A stretch of DNA of 51,810 bases, taken from Sulfurimonas sp. GWF2_37_8. Lineage in GTDB: Bacteria > Campylobacterota > Campylobacteria > Campylobacterales > Sulfurimonadaceae. How positions within the stretch are numbered: the stretch's first letter is position 1; each line of letters opens with the position of its first letter. The stretch is taken from NCBI GenBank assembly GCA_001829625.1, contig MIBW01000092.1, positions 5,334 to 57,143 of the forward strand. The letters run 5' to 3'. The position numbers and the translations under genes are program-made. This document shows positions 9,342 through 21,213 of the stretch, in pieces. Below the pieces are notes generated by a model. That model ran no database searches. It saw only the letters and a program-made list of their open reading frames with translations, and was not told the origin of the DNA.

Positions 9342-9599
9342 ATGGCACATAAGAAAGGTCAAGGTAGTACACAGAATAATCGTGACTCAGCTGGTAGAAG
9401 ACTTGGTGTTAAGAAATATGGTGGACAATCAGTAATTGCTGGTAACATCATTATTCGTCAACGTGGAACGAAAGTTCACCCAGGTAAAAACATGGGTATG
9501 GGCAAAGACCATACTTTATATGCACTTGTAGATGGTATTGTTAGATTCGAAAGAAAAGACAAAAAACGTCAACAAGTTTCAATTATACCTGCTGCATAA
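9342..9599 (+). CDS. rpmA: 50S ribosomal protein L27
   Basis: L27 lies near the peptidyl transferase centre. The protein starts [16 protein letters not shown] and contains the family block [22 protein letters not shown]. Its N-terminus is the short form, MAHKKG, without the Firmicute-type cleavable extension. At 85 residues it is normal. A good AAGGAG ribosome site precedes it. Confidence 0.97.
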   Translation: MAHKKGQGSTQNNRDSAGRRLGVKKYGGQSVIAGNIIIRQRGTKVHPGKNMGMGKDHTLYALVDGIVRFERKDKKRQQVSIIPAA

Positions 9600-9608
9600 T
9601 TCTACAAT

Positions 9609-9628
9609 CTTTGGACTTTTGTCCAAGG
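9609..9628 (+). other. Small hairpin after rpmA
   Basis: CTTTGGAC and GTCCAAGG pair over eight bases (one G-U) around a TTTT loop. No T-run follows, so it is not a classic terminator. It may be an mRNA-stability or processing element between rpmA and obg. Confidence 0.35.
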
Positions 9629-9692
9629 ATTACACCTCCAAATCAATCGGGTTGCAACACCTACATTAATTTAAATATTTAACAGTTTACTC

Positions 9693-9716
9693 TTCACTCA
9701 GAATAAGTGAATTTTT
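9693..9716 (+). terminator. Weak intrinsic terminator between rpmA and obg
   Basis: TTCACT and AGTGAA form a six-base stem around a seven-base loop, followed directly by a short T-run. The stem is AT-rich, so termination would be partial at best. Confidence 0.35.
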
Positions 9717-9765
9717 AAGTATTATTCAATCAAATCCGCCTTATTAGAGGCAAAAAGGAGAGCAC

Positions 9766-10866
9766 TTGTTTACAGATAGTGTCGAATTAACAGTTAGTTC
9801 AGGAAAAGGTGGACAAGGGTGTGTTTCGTTTCGTCGTGAAAAGTTTGTTGTTAATGGCGGTCCAAATGGCGGCGATGGCGGAAAAGGCGGCGATATCTGG
9901 TTCAAATGTGATAACAATACACATACCCTCTCTCATTTTCAAAAAAAGATGCACATAAAAGCTGATGGCGGTGCTCCAGGTGAAAGCTCAAATATGGCTG
10001 GAAAATCAGGTTTGAAAAAAGTTGTAATTGTTCCTCCAGGGACACAAGTTATCGATGCTGAGACGGATGAAGTTCTTTTTGATATGCTCATTGATGGAGA
10101 AGAGGTTAAGTTTATAGAAGGCGGAAAAGGTGGACTTGGAAATGTTCACTTCAAATCTTCGACAAATCAAAGACCTACTTATGCACAACCAGGTCAAAAA
10201 GGACAAACTCGAAAAATTAAGCTAGACCTTAAGTTGATAGCTGATGTTGGACTTGTTGGATTCCCAAATGTAGGAAAATCTACTCTAATTTCAACAGTTT
10301 CAAATGCGCGTCCAGAGATAGCAAATTATGAATTTACAACACTTACACCAAAGCTAGGTCAAGTTAATATTGGAGATTTTGAGTCTTTCATTATGGCGGA
10401 TATTCCTGGAATTATCGGTGGTGCCCATGAAGGAAAAGGTCTTGGAATAGAGTTTCTAAGACATATTGAACGAACAAAAATTCTTCTTTTTATGGTAGAT
10501 TTAGCTTCCTATAGAGACCTTAAAGAACAGATAGAAACACTCAAAAATGAGGTTACTTCTTTTAGTGAAAAACTAGGAGATAGTAAATACGCTATTGCAC
10601 TCACAAGAGCCGACGTTGTTCCTGCTGAAGAGATAGAAACACTTGTTAATAGCTTTTTAGAACTTTTAGGACTTCAAGCAACACAAAATTCAAAACTTGA
10701 TTTTGATGTTTCTATGCCATATTTCATACAAGACAATGCAGATGCGACGCTTGGTTTTGATAAAACACTGCCATATTTTGTAGCGCCTATATCTTCGGCT
10801 TCAAATAAAAATATTGAACCGCTTAAACATGCACTCTTTAACTTAGTTCAAGTAGATAGAAAATAG
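9766..10866 (+). CDS. obgE: Obg family GTPase (ObgE/CgtA)
   Basis: A ribosome-associated GTPase involved in 50S assembly and stress control. The Gly-rich Obg fold covers about residues 1-158 ([13 protein letters not shown]). The G domain has GFPNVGKST (G1), a DIPG switch II motif and a TRAD sequence in place of the usual NKxD G4 motif. The 366-residue length means no extra C-terminal OCT domain. Start is TTG at 9766, supported by AAAAAGGAG just upstream. The TRAD form of G4 is worth noting but is still close to the T/N-K-x-D pattern. It follows rplU-rpmA as in most bacteria and is two bases from proB. Confidence 0.95.
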   Translation: MFTDSVELTVSSGKGGQGCVSFRREKFVVNGGPNGGDGGKGGDIWFKCDNNTHTLSHFQKKMHIKADGGAPGESSNMAGKSGLKKVVIVPPGTQVIDAETDEVLFDMLIDGEEVKFIEGGKGGLGNVHFKSSTNQRPTYAQPGQKGQTRKIKLDLKLIADVGLVGFPNVGKSTLISTVSNARPEIANYEFTTLTPKLGQVNIGDFESFIMADIPGIIGGAHEGKGLGIEFLRHIERTKILLFMVDLASYRDLKEQIETLKNEVTSFSEKLGDSKYAIALTRADVVPAEEIETLVNSFLELLGLQATQNSKLDFDVSMPYFIQDNADATLGFDKTLPYFVAPISSASNKNIEPLKHALFNLVQVDRK

Positions 10867-10868
10867 CA

Positions 10869-11630
10869 ATGAGAAGAGTTGTTGTTAAAGTTGGCTCTGC
10901 TGTTTTAACGCAAGATGGGGCTATCGCTCTTGCTCGAATGCGCGCTTTGGTTGCGTTTTTAGCAGAACTTCAAAAAGAAAATGAGGTCATTTTAGTCTCT
11001 TCTGGCGCTGTGGCAGCAGGATTTACAGAGCTTAAGCTTGACCGTTCAATTTTGAAAAACAAACAGGCATTAGCTGCTATTGGTCAGCCTGTTTTGATGA
11101 AAATGTATGCAAAAAAGTTTTCTGAATATAAAATAACAACCGCGCAGGTTCTTGTTACTGCGGCAAACTTTCAAAAATTTGATGATATTTTACGTATCAA
11201 AAATACTGTCAATACTCTTTTGGAAAACGGTGTTATTCCTATAGTCAATGAAAATGATGCAACCGCAACAGAAGAGCTTGTCGTTGGAGATAATGACCAA
11301 CTTTCAGCGTATATGACCAAACATACAAATTCAGATATTTTGGTGATTTTATCGGATATTGACGCTTTTTACGACTCAGATCCACGCACAAATGCAGAGG
11401 CAAAAGTTCTTAAAACGGTAGATACGATTACTCAAGAAGATCTCTCAAAAGAGGTCAATCCAAACAATGCTTTTGCTACAGGCGGCATTGTTACAAAACT
11501 TAAAGCTGCAAACTATCTTCTAAATGCAGAGTTGAGTATGTTTTTAGCAAGCGGATTTGATCTGGGTGATGTCAGAAATTTTATGATAGAAAACAATCAC
11601 ACAGGCGGAACTCTTTTTACAAAAGGTTAA
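10869..11630 (+). CDS. proB: Glutamate 5-kinase
   Basis: Phosphorylates glutamate in the first step of proline synthesis. The amino-acid kinase fold is clear: VVKVGSAVLT at the N-terminus, SSGAVAAGF, PIVNENDATA, VGDNDQLSA, LSDIDAFYDSDPR and FATGGIVTKLKAA. At 253 residues it lacks the C-terminal PUA domain found in E. coli ProB (about 367 aa), a shortened form also known in Campylobacter. It starts two bases after obgE and ends two bases before fmt, so it lies in the same transcript. Cytoplasmic. Confidence 0.93.
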   Translation: MRRVVVKVGSAVLTQDGAIALARMRALVAFLAELQKENEVILVSSGAVAAGFTELKLDRSILKNKQALAAIGQPVLMKMYAKKFSEYKITTAQVLVTAANFQKFDDILRIKNTVNTLLENGVIPIVNENDATATEELVVGDNDQLSAYMTKHTNSDILVILSDIDAFYDSDPRTNAEAKVLKTVDTITQEDLSKEVNPNNAFATGGIVTKLKAANYLLNAELSMFLASGFDLGDVRNFMIENNHTGGTLFTKG

Positions 11631-11632
11631 TC

Positions 11633-12541
11633 ATGGATATTATTTTTATGGGTACTCCGGAATATGCAAAAGTTATTTTAGAACGTTTGCTGCAAAGAGA
11701 TAGTATCAATGTAGTAGCAGTTTATACACAGCCTGATAAACCGGTTGGAAGAAAAAAGATTATGACTGCTCCTGAAGTCAAAATTGTTGCAGAACAAAAC
11801 GCAATAAAAGTTTACCAACCAGCGCGCTTGAGGGATGAAGTAACGGTATTAGAGTTATTAAAAATAAAATGCGACTTTATTGTTGTTGCGGCATATGGAC
11901 AAATATTGCCCAAAGAGATACTTGAGCATGCCCCATGTATCAATCTTCATGCTTCTATTTTACCTGAGTATAGAGGTGCCAGTCCTATCCAGCAAACTTT
12001 GCTTCATGGTGATACGAAAACAGGTGTGACCGCTATGCTCATGGATGAGGGTTTGGATACGGGCGCAATCTTAAAGATTTCTTCTACAGATGTTCCAATG
12101 GATATGATGGCGGAAACTCTTTTTGAGCGTTTAACAGAATGTGCTGCAGAGTTGACTTTGGATGTTTTAGAGAATTTTACTCATTATCCTCCACAAAAAC
12201 AAGATGCAGCAATAGCGACTCACTGTACGAAAATCAGTAAGCAAGATGGTGCTGTTACGTTTTTTGATGCACAAGCTCTTTACAATAAATACCGTGCATA
12301 TACACCGTGGCCAGGTATTTATCTTTCAAGTGGATTGAAACTCAAACGTATAGCTTTTGTAGAGAGTAAAAGTCAAAACGCAATGGGAATAATTTTAAAG
12401 ATTGAGAGTGATGGAATTGTCGTAGGATGTATACACGGGAGTATCAAGATATATTCAGTGCAACCGGAATCAAAAAATGAGATGGATATTCTCTCTTATA
12501 TAAATGGAAAAAGATTACACAATGAAGATATTTTATCTTGA
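11633..12541 (+). CDS. fmt: Methionyl-tRNA formyltransferase
   Basis: Formylates initiator Met-tRNA using 10-formyl-tetrahydrofolate. Seen are the start IIFMGTPEYAKVIL, the catalytic region NLHASILPEYRGASPIQ with conserved Asn-x-His, and MLMDEGLDTGAIL. The C-terminal anticodon/acceptor-recognition domain follows (about 205-302). Length 302 is near the usual 310. Its 3' end overlaps the birA start by about 20 bases, so the two are likely co-translated. Confidence 0.95.
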   Translation: MDIIFMGTPEYAKVILERLLQRDSINVVAVYTQPDKPVGRKKIMTAPEVKIVAEQNAIKVYQPARLRDEVTVLELLKIKCDFIVVAAYGQILPKEILEHAPCINLHASILPEYRGASPIQQTLLHGDTKTGVTAMLMDEGLDTGAILKISSTDVPMDMMAETLFERLTECAAELTLDVLENFTHYPPQKQDAAIATHCTKISKQDGAVTFFDAQALYNKYRAYTPWPGIYLSSGLKLKRIAFVESKSQNAMGIILKIESDGIVVGCIHGSIKIYSVQPESKNEMDILSYINGKRLHNEDILS

Positions 12542-13157
12542 GAGCATAGACTCAACACAGATATATCTTAAAAAATTACTCCGTGATACAAATATTCAAG
12601 TACCTTTAGCAGTATGCGCAAAGATGCAAACGCAAGGTGTGGGGAGTAGAGATAACAGCTGGATAGGTTTGGAAGGAAATCTTTTTCTTTCATTTGTACT
12701 CTCTATAGATACACTGCCACAAGATCTCAAACTTGAATCTGCATCAATTTATTTCTCGCAGTTATTCAAAGATACTCTTGAGTCGCTTGGTTCAAAAGTT
12801 TGGCTGAAATGGCCAAACGATATTTATCTATATGATTGTAAAGTCGGCGGTATGATTACTAATATAACGGGTAAAAATTTGATATGTGGAGTTGGTTTAA
12901 ATTTACTCTCTTCCCCACAAAATTTTTCAAAGATAGATATTGAAGTAGATATAAATAATTTATTAAAACTCTATTTTGAAAATATAGAAAAAAAGAGCTC
13001 ATGGAAGCAAGTTTTTAGTAAATATGAGTTAGAATTTTATAGGAATCAAAACTTTTTTACCCACAACAATAATTTAAAAATTTCTTTAGGCAATGCCATA
13101 CTTCAGTGCGATGGCTCGATAATTAGTGACGGCGAGAGGATATATAGTTTAAGATGA
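12522..13157 (+). CDS. birA: Biotin-[acetyl-CoA-carboxylase] ligase, monofunctional
   Basis: Attaches biotin to the carboxyl carrier protein of acetyl-CoA carboxylase. Motifs seen are SIDSTQIYLK at the N-terminus, QTQGVGSRDNSW (the biotinyl-AMP-binding loop, normally GRGRxxxxW, here degenerate), LKWPNDIYL, and KVGGMITN. The 211-residue size means no N-terminal DNA-binding domain, so it cannot act as a biotin repressor. ATG at 12522 is chosen over 12504 because the conserved beta strand then begins the protein. The loop GVGSRDNSW departs from GRGRRGRxW, but this is common in the phylum. Confidence 0.88.
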   Translation: MKIFYLESIDSTQIYLKKLLRDTNIQVPLAVCAKMQTQGVGSRDNSWIGLEGNLFLSFVLSIDTLPQDLKLESASIYFSQLFKDTLESLGSKVWLKWPNDIYLYDCKVGGMITNITGKNLICGVGLNLLSSPQNFSKIDIEVDINNLLKLYFENIEKKSSWKQVFSKYELEFYRNQNFFTHNNNLKISLGNAILQCDGSIISDGERIYSLR

Positions 13158-13936
13158 GTGAAGTAATCGTAATAGCAAATCAAAAGGGTGGCGTTGGTAA
13201 AACGACTACTGCTGTAAATTTAGCTGCATCTTTAGCAGTAGCAGAAAAAAAGGTGCTCTTAATAGACTCAGATCCACAAGCAAATGCTACAACTTCTCTT
13301 GGTTTTCACAGAAATGATTATGAGTTTAACATCTACCATGTACTTATAGGAACAAAAAAACTCAAAGATATTATTCTTAAGTCCGATCTGCCTACACTCC
13401 ATTTGGCTCCATCAAACATCGGTTTGGTCGGAATTGAAAAAGAGTATTATGATGCGGATAATGCGAAAGGCAGAGAGCTTATTCTCAAAAATGCAATAGC
13501 AAACGTTCATAAAGATTATGACTATATTATTATTGATTCACCACCGGCTCTTGGACCAATGACGATAAATGCACTTTCAGCATCTAACTCTGTTATCATC
13601 CCTATTCAGTGTGAATTTTTTGCTCTAGAAGGTTTGGCGCAATTGTTAAACACGGTCAAGCTCGTACGTAAATCTATCAATCCAAAACTGAATGTTTTAG
13701 GCTTTTTACCAACAATGTACAGTTCTCAAAATAATCTTTCAAAACAAGTATTTGCAGATTTAAGACAGCATTTTAAGGCAAAACTTTTTAAAGATGAACA
13801 AGAAGAATACATAGTTGTTCCACGCAATGTTAAACTTGCTGAGTCTCCATCATTTGGAAAACCAGCTATTTTATATGATGTAAAATCTATAGGTTCTATT
13901 GCTTATCAAAATCTTGCTCAGGCGATTATGAGATGA
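13154..13936 (+). CDS. parA: Chromosome partitioning ATPase ParA/Soj
   Basis: An ATPase that positions the ParB-parS complex during chromosome segregation. The deviant Walker A KGGVGKTTT spans residues 11-19; LLIDSDPQANATTSLG and IIIDSPPALGPMT are the A' and B motifs. Length 260 matches chromosomal Soj, without the N-terminal HTH found in plasmid type Ia ParA. It overlaps the birA end and parB start by four bases each. No parS-like 16-base palindrome (TGTTTCACGTGAAACA) was seen nearby. Confidence 0.96.
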   Translation: MSEVIVIANQKGGVGKTTTAVNLAASLAVAEKKVLLIDSDPQANATTSLGFHRNDYEFNIYHVLIGTKKLKDIILKSDLPTLHLAPSNIGLVGIEKEYYDADNAKGRELILKNAIANVHKDYDYIIIDSPPALGPMTINALSASNSVIIPIQCEFFALEGLAQLLNTVKLVRKSINPKLNVLGFLPTMYSSQNNLSKQVFADLRQHFKAKLFKDEQEEYIVVPRNVKLAESPSFGKPAILYDVKSIGSIAYQNLAQAIMR

Positions 13937-14778
13937 AAACGCAAGCATTAGGAAGAGGGCTTGACGCACTTTTTGGTGAGATAGATGAAGCATACAAAAA
14001 TGAAGGAACCAAAAGACAGGACGCAGTTTTAGAACTTTTACTTAAAGATATCCGTCCAAATCCATTTCAGCCTCGAAAGTCTTTTGATGAAGAGTCACTT
14101 CAGGAATTAGCAGACTCAATCAAAAAAGATGGTTTGATTCAGCCTATTATTGTGACTGAAGATATTGATGGATATGTTCTTATTGCAGGAGAGAGAAGAT
14201 TACGTGCTTCAAAACTTGCAAAACTCAAAACGATAAAAGCTGTTTTACTCAATTCTGATGAGCAAAAGATGCGACAATACGCGCTCATTGAAAATATTCA
14301 AAGAGAAGAGCTAAACGCAGTAGAACTTGCAGAAGCTTATGGTGAGCTTCTTAAGCTTCATGAGTTGACACATGATGAACTCTCTTCCATGATACATAAA
14401 AGTAGGGCACATATCACAAACACTTTAAGATTATTACAACTTTCACTTAAAACTCAAAGAGCTTTGGTTGAAAAAAAAATCACAGCAGGGCATGCAAAAG
14501 TTCTAGTTGGACTTGATGAAAAAGATCAGCAACTCATTGTTAACTCTATTGTTGGGCAAAAATTGAGTGTTCGTGATGTAGAATCAATGATTAAAGCTAT
14601 GAAAGATGAAATCGTTCCAAAACTTAAAGTAAAACCAGAGAACAGTTATGATTTTTCACAACTGAAGCAAAAAATCAACTTTTTAGGTTTTAACTGTAAA
14701 TCTTCCAAAAACCAATTAACTCTTGAGTTTAAAAATGAAGAAGAGATAGAAGAATTTCTAACTTATTTCACTAAATAA
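13933..14778 (+). CDS. parB: ParB/Spo0J CTPase and centromere-binding protein
   Basis: Binds parS and slides as a CTP-dependent clamp. The N-terminus has the ParA-stimulating basic start (QALGRGLDALFG), then NPFQPRKSFDEESLQELADSI and GERRLRASKLA (CTP-binding boxes), then an HTH region (about 135-190, with SRAHITNTLRLLQLS). A dimerisation segment closes the protein. At 281 residues it is standard. It precedes the ATP synthase operon, an order kept across Campylobacterota; a promoter of its own for atp lies in the 114-base gap that follows. Confidence 0.96.
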   Translation: MKTQALGRGLDALFGEIDEAYKNEGTKRQDAVLELLLKDIRPNPFQPRKSFDEESLQELADSIKKDGLIQPIIVTEDIDGYVLIAGERRLRASKLAKLKTIKAVLLNSDEQKMRQYALIENIQREELNAVELAEAYGELLKLHELTHDELSSMIHKSRAHITNTLRLLQLSLKTQRALVEKKITAGHAKVLVGLDEKDQQLIVNSIVGQKLSVRDVESMIKAMKDEIVPKLKVKPENSYDFSQLKQKINFLGFNCKSSKNQLTLEFKNEEEIEEFLTYFTK

Positions 14779-14864
14779 TTTAAATGTGTCACAATTCACT
14801 GCAAATATAATAAAATATTTTAAATTTTATAACTACTTTAACTATCTTTTCAATTTTGTCATAG

Positions 14865-14890
14865 TATAATTTCGCAACTTTTAGGAGGTG
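14865..14890 (+). promoter_or_regulatory. Promoter and ribosome site of the atp operon
   Basis: TATAAT at 14865-14870 lies 22 bases before the AGGAGGTG ribosome site, which ends two bases before the atpF' ATG at 14893. TTGTCA lies only a few bases upstream of the -10, too close to serve as its -35. The ribosome site is the strongest in the window, fitting a highly expressed operon. Confidence 0.55.
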
Positions 14891-14892
14891 CT

Positions 14893-15315
14893 ATGTTAGA
14901 TATAAACCCAATACTGCTTTTGGCAACATTTGTTGTATTTCTTTCTCTTATCGCCGTTCTTAACAGTTGGCTTTATAATCCATTGTTCGCTTATATGAAT
15001 AAACGCGATGAGGACATCAAAAAAGACCTGCAACAAGTTGGTTCTAACGATGATGAAATCAATGAGTTAACTCGCAAAGCGCAATCAATTGTTATGGATG
15101 CCAAATTGGAAGCTGCGGCCCTAAGAGAAAAAGTTATTGCGGATGCTAAAGAATTGGCAGAAAGTAAGTTAGAGACAAAACGTGCAGAATTAGCTAAGGA
15201 ATATTTAGAGTTTGAGCAATCTCTTGCAAAATCTAAAGATGAATTAACAGAAGAGTTAATGTCTCAAGTTCCATTGTTCAAAGAAGCTGTTAAAGCTAAA
15301 TTTAGTCAAATATGA
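14893..15315 (+). CDS. atpF': ATP synthase F0 subunit b'
   Basis: A peripheral-stalk subunit of the F-type ATP synthase. It has one N-terminal membrane helix (LLLATFVVFLSLIAVLNSWL, about residues 7-26) followed by a long charged helix, forming a heterodimer with the next gene product. The 140-residue length and lack of a signal sequence distinguish b' from b here. Paired b' and b genes are known from cyanobacteria, photosynthetic bacteria and this phylum. The a (atpB) and c (atpE) genes are not in the operon, as expected for Campylobacterota. Confidence 0.92.
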   Translation: MLDINPILLLATFVVFLSLIAVLNSWLYNPLFAYMNKRDEDIKKDLQQVGSNDDEINELTRKAQSIVMDAKLEAAALREKVIADAKELAESKLETKRAELAKEYLEFEQSLAKSKDELTEELMSQVPLFKEAVKAKFSQI

Positions 15316-15839
15316 AAGGATGTTTTGTGAGTAGAATTATAGTATTAATGCTAATGATATCAACTTTTGCATTTGCATCTGATGCAGAACACGCTGGTTC
15401 GGACATTGTTCAAAGAACAGTTAACTTTGTATTATTCGCTGGCTTAATTTGGTATTTGGTGGCTGAGCCTGTAAAAAATTATTTTACATCAAGAAGTCAG
15501 GCTATCGCTGGTGAATTGAAAAAGGTACAAGAGAAGTTAAATGAGTCTATAGCACTTAAGCAAGAAGCTTTGGCGAAGATAACTGAAGCACAAAAGTTTG
15601 CAGAAGAACTTGCTATAACTTCAAAGAGAGAAGGCAAAATTATCAGTGATAATATGCTTTTACAATCTGAATCTGATTTGGAAATATTATCAAAACAGTA
15701 TAGTTCGAATGTAGATTTTGAGCAAAGAAAAATGGTTCGTAAAGTTGTTGAAGACGTACTTAACGAAGTCTTAAGTCAAAGTAGTGATAGCTTTGATAAA
15801 GAAGTTATGGCAAATGTTATCTTAAAGAAGGTGGCATAA
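15312..15839 (+). CDS. atpF: ATP synthase F0 subunit b
   Basis: Second peripheral-stalk subunit. The start MKGCFVSRIIVLMLMI resembles a signal peptide (FAFASDA would be the cleavage region), followed by a membrane helix about residues 30-50 and a long coiled coil. The ATG at 15312 overlaps the preceding stop (ATGA). However, a GTG at 15327 has AAAGGA six bases upstream and may be the real start, giving a 170-residue protein. The cleavable-looking leader before the membrane anchor is a feature of this subunit in the phylum. Confidence 0.9.
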   Translation: MKGCFVSRIIVLMLMISTFAFASDAEHAGSDIVQRTVNFVLFAGLIWYLVAEPVKNYFTSRSQAIAGELKKVQEKLNESIALKQEALAKITEAQKFAEELAITSKREGKIISDNMLLQSESDLEILSKQYSSNVDFEQRKMVRKVVEDVLNEVLSQSSDSFDKEVMANVILKKVA

Positions 15840-16373
15840 ATGGAAGAGTTAATTGCAAAAAGATATATAAAAGCTCTTACAAGTGGTTCTGATGTAGCAT
15901 CAATAGAAAATATGTTTACAATTTTTACTGCATTAGCTGAATCATTTAAAAATGAGAAATTTGTAAGCATTGTGAATAACCCAAATGTGAACAGTAAAGA
16001 CAAATTATCAATTTTATTGGATGCAGTTAAAACTGCTAATTCTAGTAACATAAATAATTTTATTAAACTTTTAGTTGAAAACAAACGTATTGAGATTATC
16101 CCTGCTTTAGCTGCAGAGTTAAAGAAAAGTTTGTCAAACGCAACAAAAACTTATAGTGGACTTGTTTATAGTGACAGCGATATTGACTCAGGTGTTATTG
16201 AGCAATTAAGTAGTGGTTTAAGTAAAAAATTTGATTCAAATATTTCTCTAACATTCATTAAAAACGATTTTAATGGTATTAAAGTAAATGTAGATAGTCT
16301 TGGAGTAGAGATTAATTTTTCTAAATCAAGAATAAATAGTCAAATGATAGAACACATAGTAAAAGCAATTTAA
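15840..16373 (+). CDS. atpH: ATP synthase F1 subunit delta
   Basis: Links the peripheral stalk to the top of F1. The N-terminus (ELIAKRYIKALTS) and the middle segment NNFIKLLVENKRIEIIPALAAEL are typical of the OSCP/delta family. Length 177 is normal. The C-terminal portion, with FIKNDFNGIKVNVDSLGVEINFS, is the beta segment that usually contains GG..i..gd. It starts directly after the atpF stop. Confidence 0.94.
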   Translation: MEELIAKRYIKALTSGSDVASIENMFTIFTALAESFKNEKFVSIVNNPNVNSKDKLSILLDAVKTANSSNINNFIKLLVENKRIEIIPALAAELKKSLSNATKTYSGLVYSDSDIDSGVIEQLSSGLSKKFDSNISLTFIKNDFNGIKVNVDSLGVEINFSKSRINSQMIEHIVKAI

Positions 16374-16397
16374 CTTTCAACGAGAGGAGAACAAATA

Positions 16398-17915
16398 GTG
16401 GTAGCAAAAATTCAAGCTGATGAAATCAGCTCAATAATTAAAGAGCGTATCGATAACTTTGAACTAAGTGTAGATATTAACGAAATAGGAAAAATTGTTT
16501 CTTATGCAGACGGCGTTGCAAAAGTTTATGGACTTAACAATGTTATGGCAGGAGAAATGGTTGAATTCGAAGATGGAACAAGAGGTTTAGTTATGAACCT
16601 TGAAGAGAGTAACGTAGGTGTAGTTATTCTCGGTTCAGGCGTTTCACTCAAAGAGGGTATGTCTGTTAAAAGACTTGGTCGTCTTCTTCGTGTACCAGTT
16701 GGTGATGCACTTTTAGGTCGTGTTGTAAACGCGATGGGTGAACCAATAGACGGCAAGGGTCCAATTGAAACAACTGAAACTCGTTTCGTTGAAGAAAAAG
16801 CACCTGGCATCATGGAAAGAAAATCTGTTCATGAGCCATTAGCAACTGGTATTAAAGCTATTGATGCACTTGTTCCAATTGGCCGTGGTCAAAGAGAACT
16901 TATCATTGGTGATAGACAAACTGGTAAAACTACAGTCGCTCTTGATACTATTATCAATCAAAAAGGTAATGGTGTTGTTTGTGTATACGTAGCTATTGGT
17001 CAAAAAGAGTCCACCGTTGCTCAAATCGTTCGTCGTCTTGAAAATCATGGTGCACTTGAATATACTATCATCGTATCAGCAACGGGTGCAGAAGCAGCAG
17101 CTCTTCAGTTCTTAGCTCCATATACTGGTGTTACTATGGCTGAATATTTCCGTGATAATGCAAGACATGGTCTTATCGTATATGATGATTTGTCAAAACA
17201 TGCAGTTGCATACCGTGAAATGTCACTTATTCTTCGTCGCCCTCCAGGTCGTGAAGCATATCCTGGGGATGTTTTTTATGTTCACTCACGTTTGCTTGAA
17301 AGAGCTGCTAAGTTAAGTGATGAAAATGGTGCTGGTTCTTTAACTGCATTACCAATCATTGAAACGCAAGCAGGTGATGTTGCAGCGTATATTCCAACAA
17401 ATGTTATTTCTATTACAGATGGTCAAATATTTTTAGAAACAGATTTGTTTAACTCGGGTGTGCGTCCAGCTATTAACGTTGGTTTATCAGTATCTCGTGT
17501 TGGTGGTGCTGCTCAGATTAAAGCAACAAAACAAGTTGCTGGTACTTTAAGACTTGATCTTGCTCAGTATCGTGAACTTCAAGCATTTGCTCAGTTTGCA
17601 TCCGATCTTGATGAAGTCTCTCGTAAACAACTAGAACGTGGACAAAGAATGGTAGAAGTTCTTAAACAAGGACCTTTCTCTCCACTTTCAGCTGAAAAAC
17701 AAGTTATGATTATTTTTGCTGGTAACGAAGGTTTCTTGGATGATATGAATCCATCAAATGTTGTTCGTTTTGAAGCTGAAATGTATCCGTTTATTGAAGC
17801 ATCATACCCACAGATTTTTGATAGTATCAGTAGCTCTTCTAAAGTAGATGATGACACGAAAGCACTTATGATTAAAGCACTTGAAGAGTTTAAAGCTACT
17901 TTTGTAGCAGCATAA
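16398..17915 (+). CDS. atpA: ATP synthase F1 subunit alpha
   Basis: Regulatory nucleotide-binding subunit of F1. Seen are the beta-barrel start with [14 protein letters not shown], the Walker [27 protein letters not shown], and the signature [14 protein letters not shown]. At 505 residues it is full length. The start is GTG at 16398 behind AGAGGAGA. Codon and base use here are those of a highly expressed gene, and the window-wide TGCGTTT word is absent or rare across these subunits. Confidence 0.97.
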   Translation: MVAKIQADEISSIIKERIDNFELSVDINEIGKIVSYADGVAKVYGLNNVMAGEMVEFEDGTRGLVMNLEESNVGVVILGSGVSLKEGMSVKRLGRLLRVPVGDALLGRVVNAMGEPIDGKGPIETTETRFVEEKAPGIMERKSVHEPLATGIKAIDALVPIGRGQRELIIGDRQTGKTTVALDTIINQKGNGVVCVYVAIGQKESTVAQIVRRLENHGALEYTIIVSATGAEAAALQFLAPYTGVTMAEYFRDNARHGLIVYDDLSKHAVAYREMSLILRRPPGREAYPGDVFYVHSRLLERAAKLSDENGAGSLTALPIIETQAGDVAAYIPTNVISITDGQIFLETDLFNSGVRPAINVGLSVSRVGGAAQIKATKQVAGTLRLDLAQYRELQAFAQFASDLDEVSRKQLERGQRMVEVLKQGPFSPLSAEKQVMIIFAGNEGFLDDMNPSNVVRFEAEMYPFIEASYPQIFDSISSSSKVDDDTKALMIKALEEFKATFVAA

Positions 17916-17925
17916 GGAAAACTTT

Positions 17926-20225
<2,300 letters not shown>

Positions 20226-20245
20226 TCTATATTTAAAGGACTGAA

Positions 20246-20638
20246 ATGGATAAGTTTAAACTTGAAATTCTAACTCCTAACGGTAGTATCTTCAGCGAAG
20301 ATGTTGTTAGTGTAGTTCTCCCTGGCGAAGAGGGAGAGTTCGGCGTTCTGGCACATCATGCTTCTCTAACAACTTTGTTGGAAGCTGGTGTTGTTGATGT
20401 TGAAAGAGAAGATAAATCAGTCGAATCTATCTTAATAAACTGGGGCGTTGTCCAAGTTGATGAAGAAAAAGTAATTGTTTTAGTAGAAGGTGCGGTCGCT
20501 ATTCGTGGTGAGAGTGAAGGCGCTATTGCTAAAGCACTTGAAGATGCAAAAGAACTTATTAAAGATATTGCAAATTCTAATCCAGCAATCGCTTCAGCAG
20601 TTGCTAAAATAGAATCAGCTGCACAAAAACTTTTTTAA
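20246..20638 (+). CDS. atpC: ATP synthase F1 subunit epsilon
   Basis: Rotor subunit that couples gamma to the c ring and can inhibit ATP hydrolysis. The N-terminal beta sandwich is clear (LEILTPNGSIFSEDV, LPGEEGEFGVLAHHASL), followed by a short helical C-terminal region. Length 130. It ends the atp operon; the next gene starts three bases on, so the Tol genes may be read from the same transcript. Confidence 0.95.
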   Translation: MDKFKLEILTPNGSIFSEDVVSVVLPGEEGEFGVLAHHASLTTLLEAGVVDVEREDKSVESILINWGVVQVDEEKVIVLVEGAVAIRGESEGAIAKALEDAKELIKDIANSNPAIASAVAKIESAAQKLF

Positions 20639-20641
20639 ACT

Positions 20642-21208
20642 ATGATAAATAATTTAATAGATTTTTATATAAAAAGTCACCCAGTTACATTAGGTGTATT
20701 GGCTCTTTTGTCAATATACTTTATTGTTTTAAATTGGGTATTCTTTTACCGTTATTTGTATTTAAATAGTTGGTTAGAAAAAGAGGCTACTTCTCTTGAA
20801 TCGCTACTCTTAGGTTCTTCATCAGTGAGTCAGAACTCATTTTTAAATAACTTTATAAAAGCAAGTGCAAATATTTCAAAACAATTGTTAGATTTAGGGA
20901 TGCTTGCAGCAACTAAAGAGGCTACTCAAGGTCTTTCTGTGCTTTCTATTTTTGCATCAACTACGCCTTTTATTGGTTTGTTTGGTACTGTTGTTTCCAT
21001 TCTAGACACATTTACACATATTGGTCAGGCAAGTGGAAGTATGTCTGTTATATCGAGTGGTGTTTCAGATGCGCTTGTTGCAACTGCTGCAGGTATATTT
21101 GTGGCTATATTCGCTTATACTTATCATCAATTATTAAAAAGAAAATCGTTTGAACTTATTAATATTCTTCAAATGCAAGCTGACGCTATTTTAGCACGTA
21201 GAGTTTAA
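20642..21208 (+). CDS. TolQ/ExbB-type proton channel subunit
   Basis: A MotA/TolQ/ExbB-family inner-membrane protein forming a proton channel with the next gene product to energise TolA or TonB. Three hydrophobic segments are seen (about 17-38, 103-125, 146-165), with the conserved stretch STTPFIGLFGTVVSILDTF and SDALVATAAGIFVAIFAY. At 188 residues it is ExbB/TolQ-sized. Followed by ExbD/TolR, TolA-like, TolB, Pal and CpoB genes, so TolQ is the more likely role than ExbB. Confidence 0.9.
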   Translation: MINNLIDFYIKSHPVTLGVLALLSIYFIVLNWVFFYRYLYLNSWLEKEATSLESLLLGSSSVSQNSFLNNFIKASANISKQLLDLGMLAATKEATQGLSVLSIFASTTPFIGLFGTVVSILDTFTHIGQASGSMSVISSGVSDALVATAAGIFVAIFAYTYHQLLKRKSFELINILQMQADAILARRV

Positions 21209-21213
21209 TAACA

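Noticed and set aside
10869-11630. ProB looks truncated
   Set aside because: The kinase domain is complete; forms without the PUA domain are known, so it is not a broken gene.
13154-14892. Search for parS near parAB
   Set aside because: No 16-base palindrome like TGTTTCACGTGAAACA was found here or elsewhere in the window; the site may be elsewhere or differ in this phylum.
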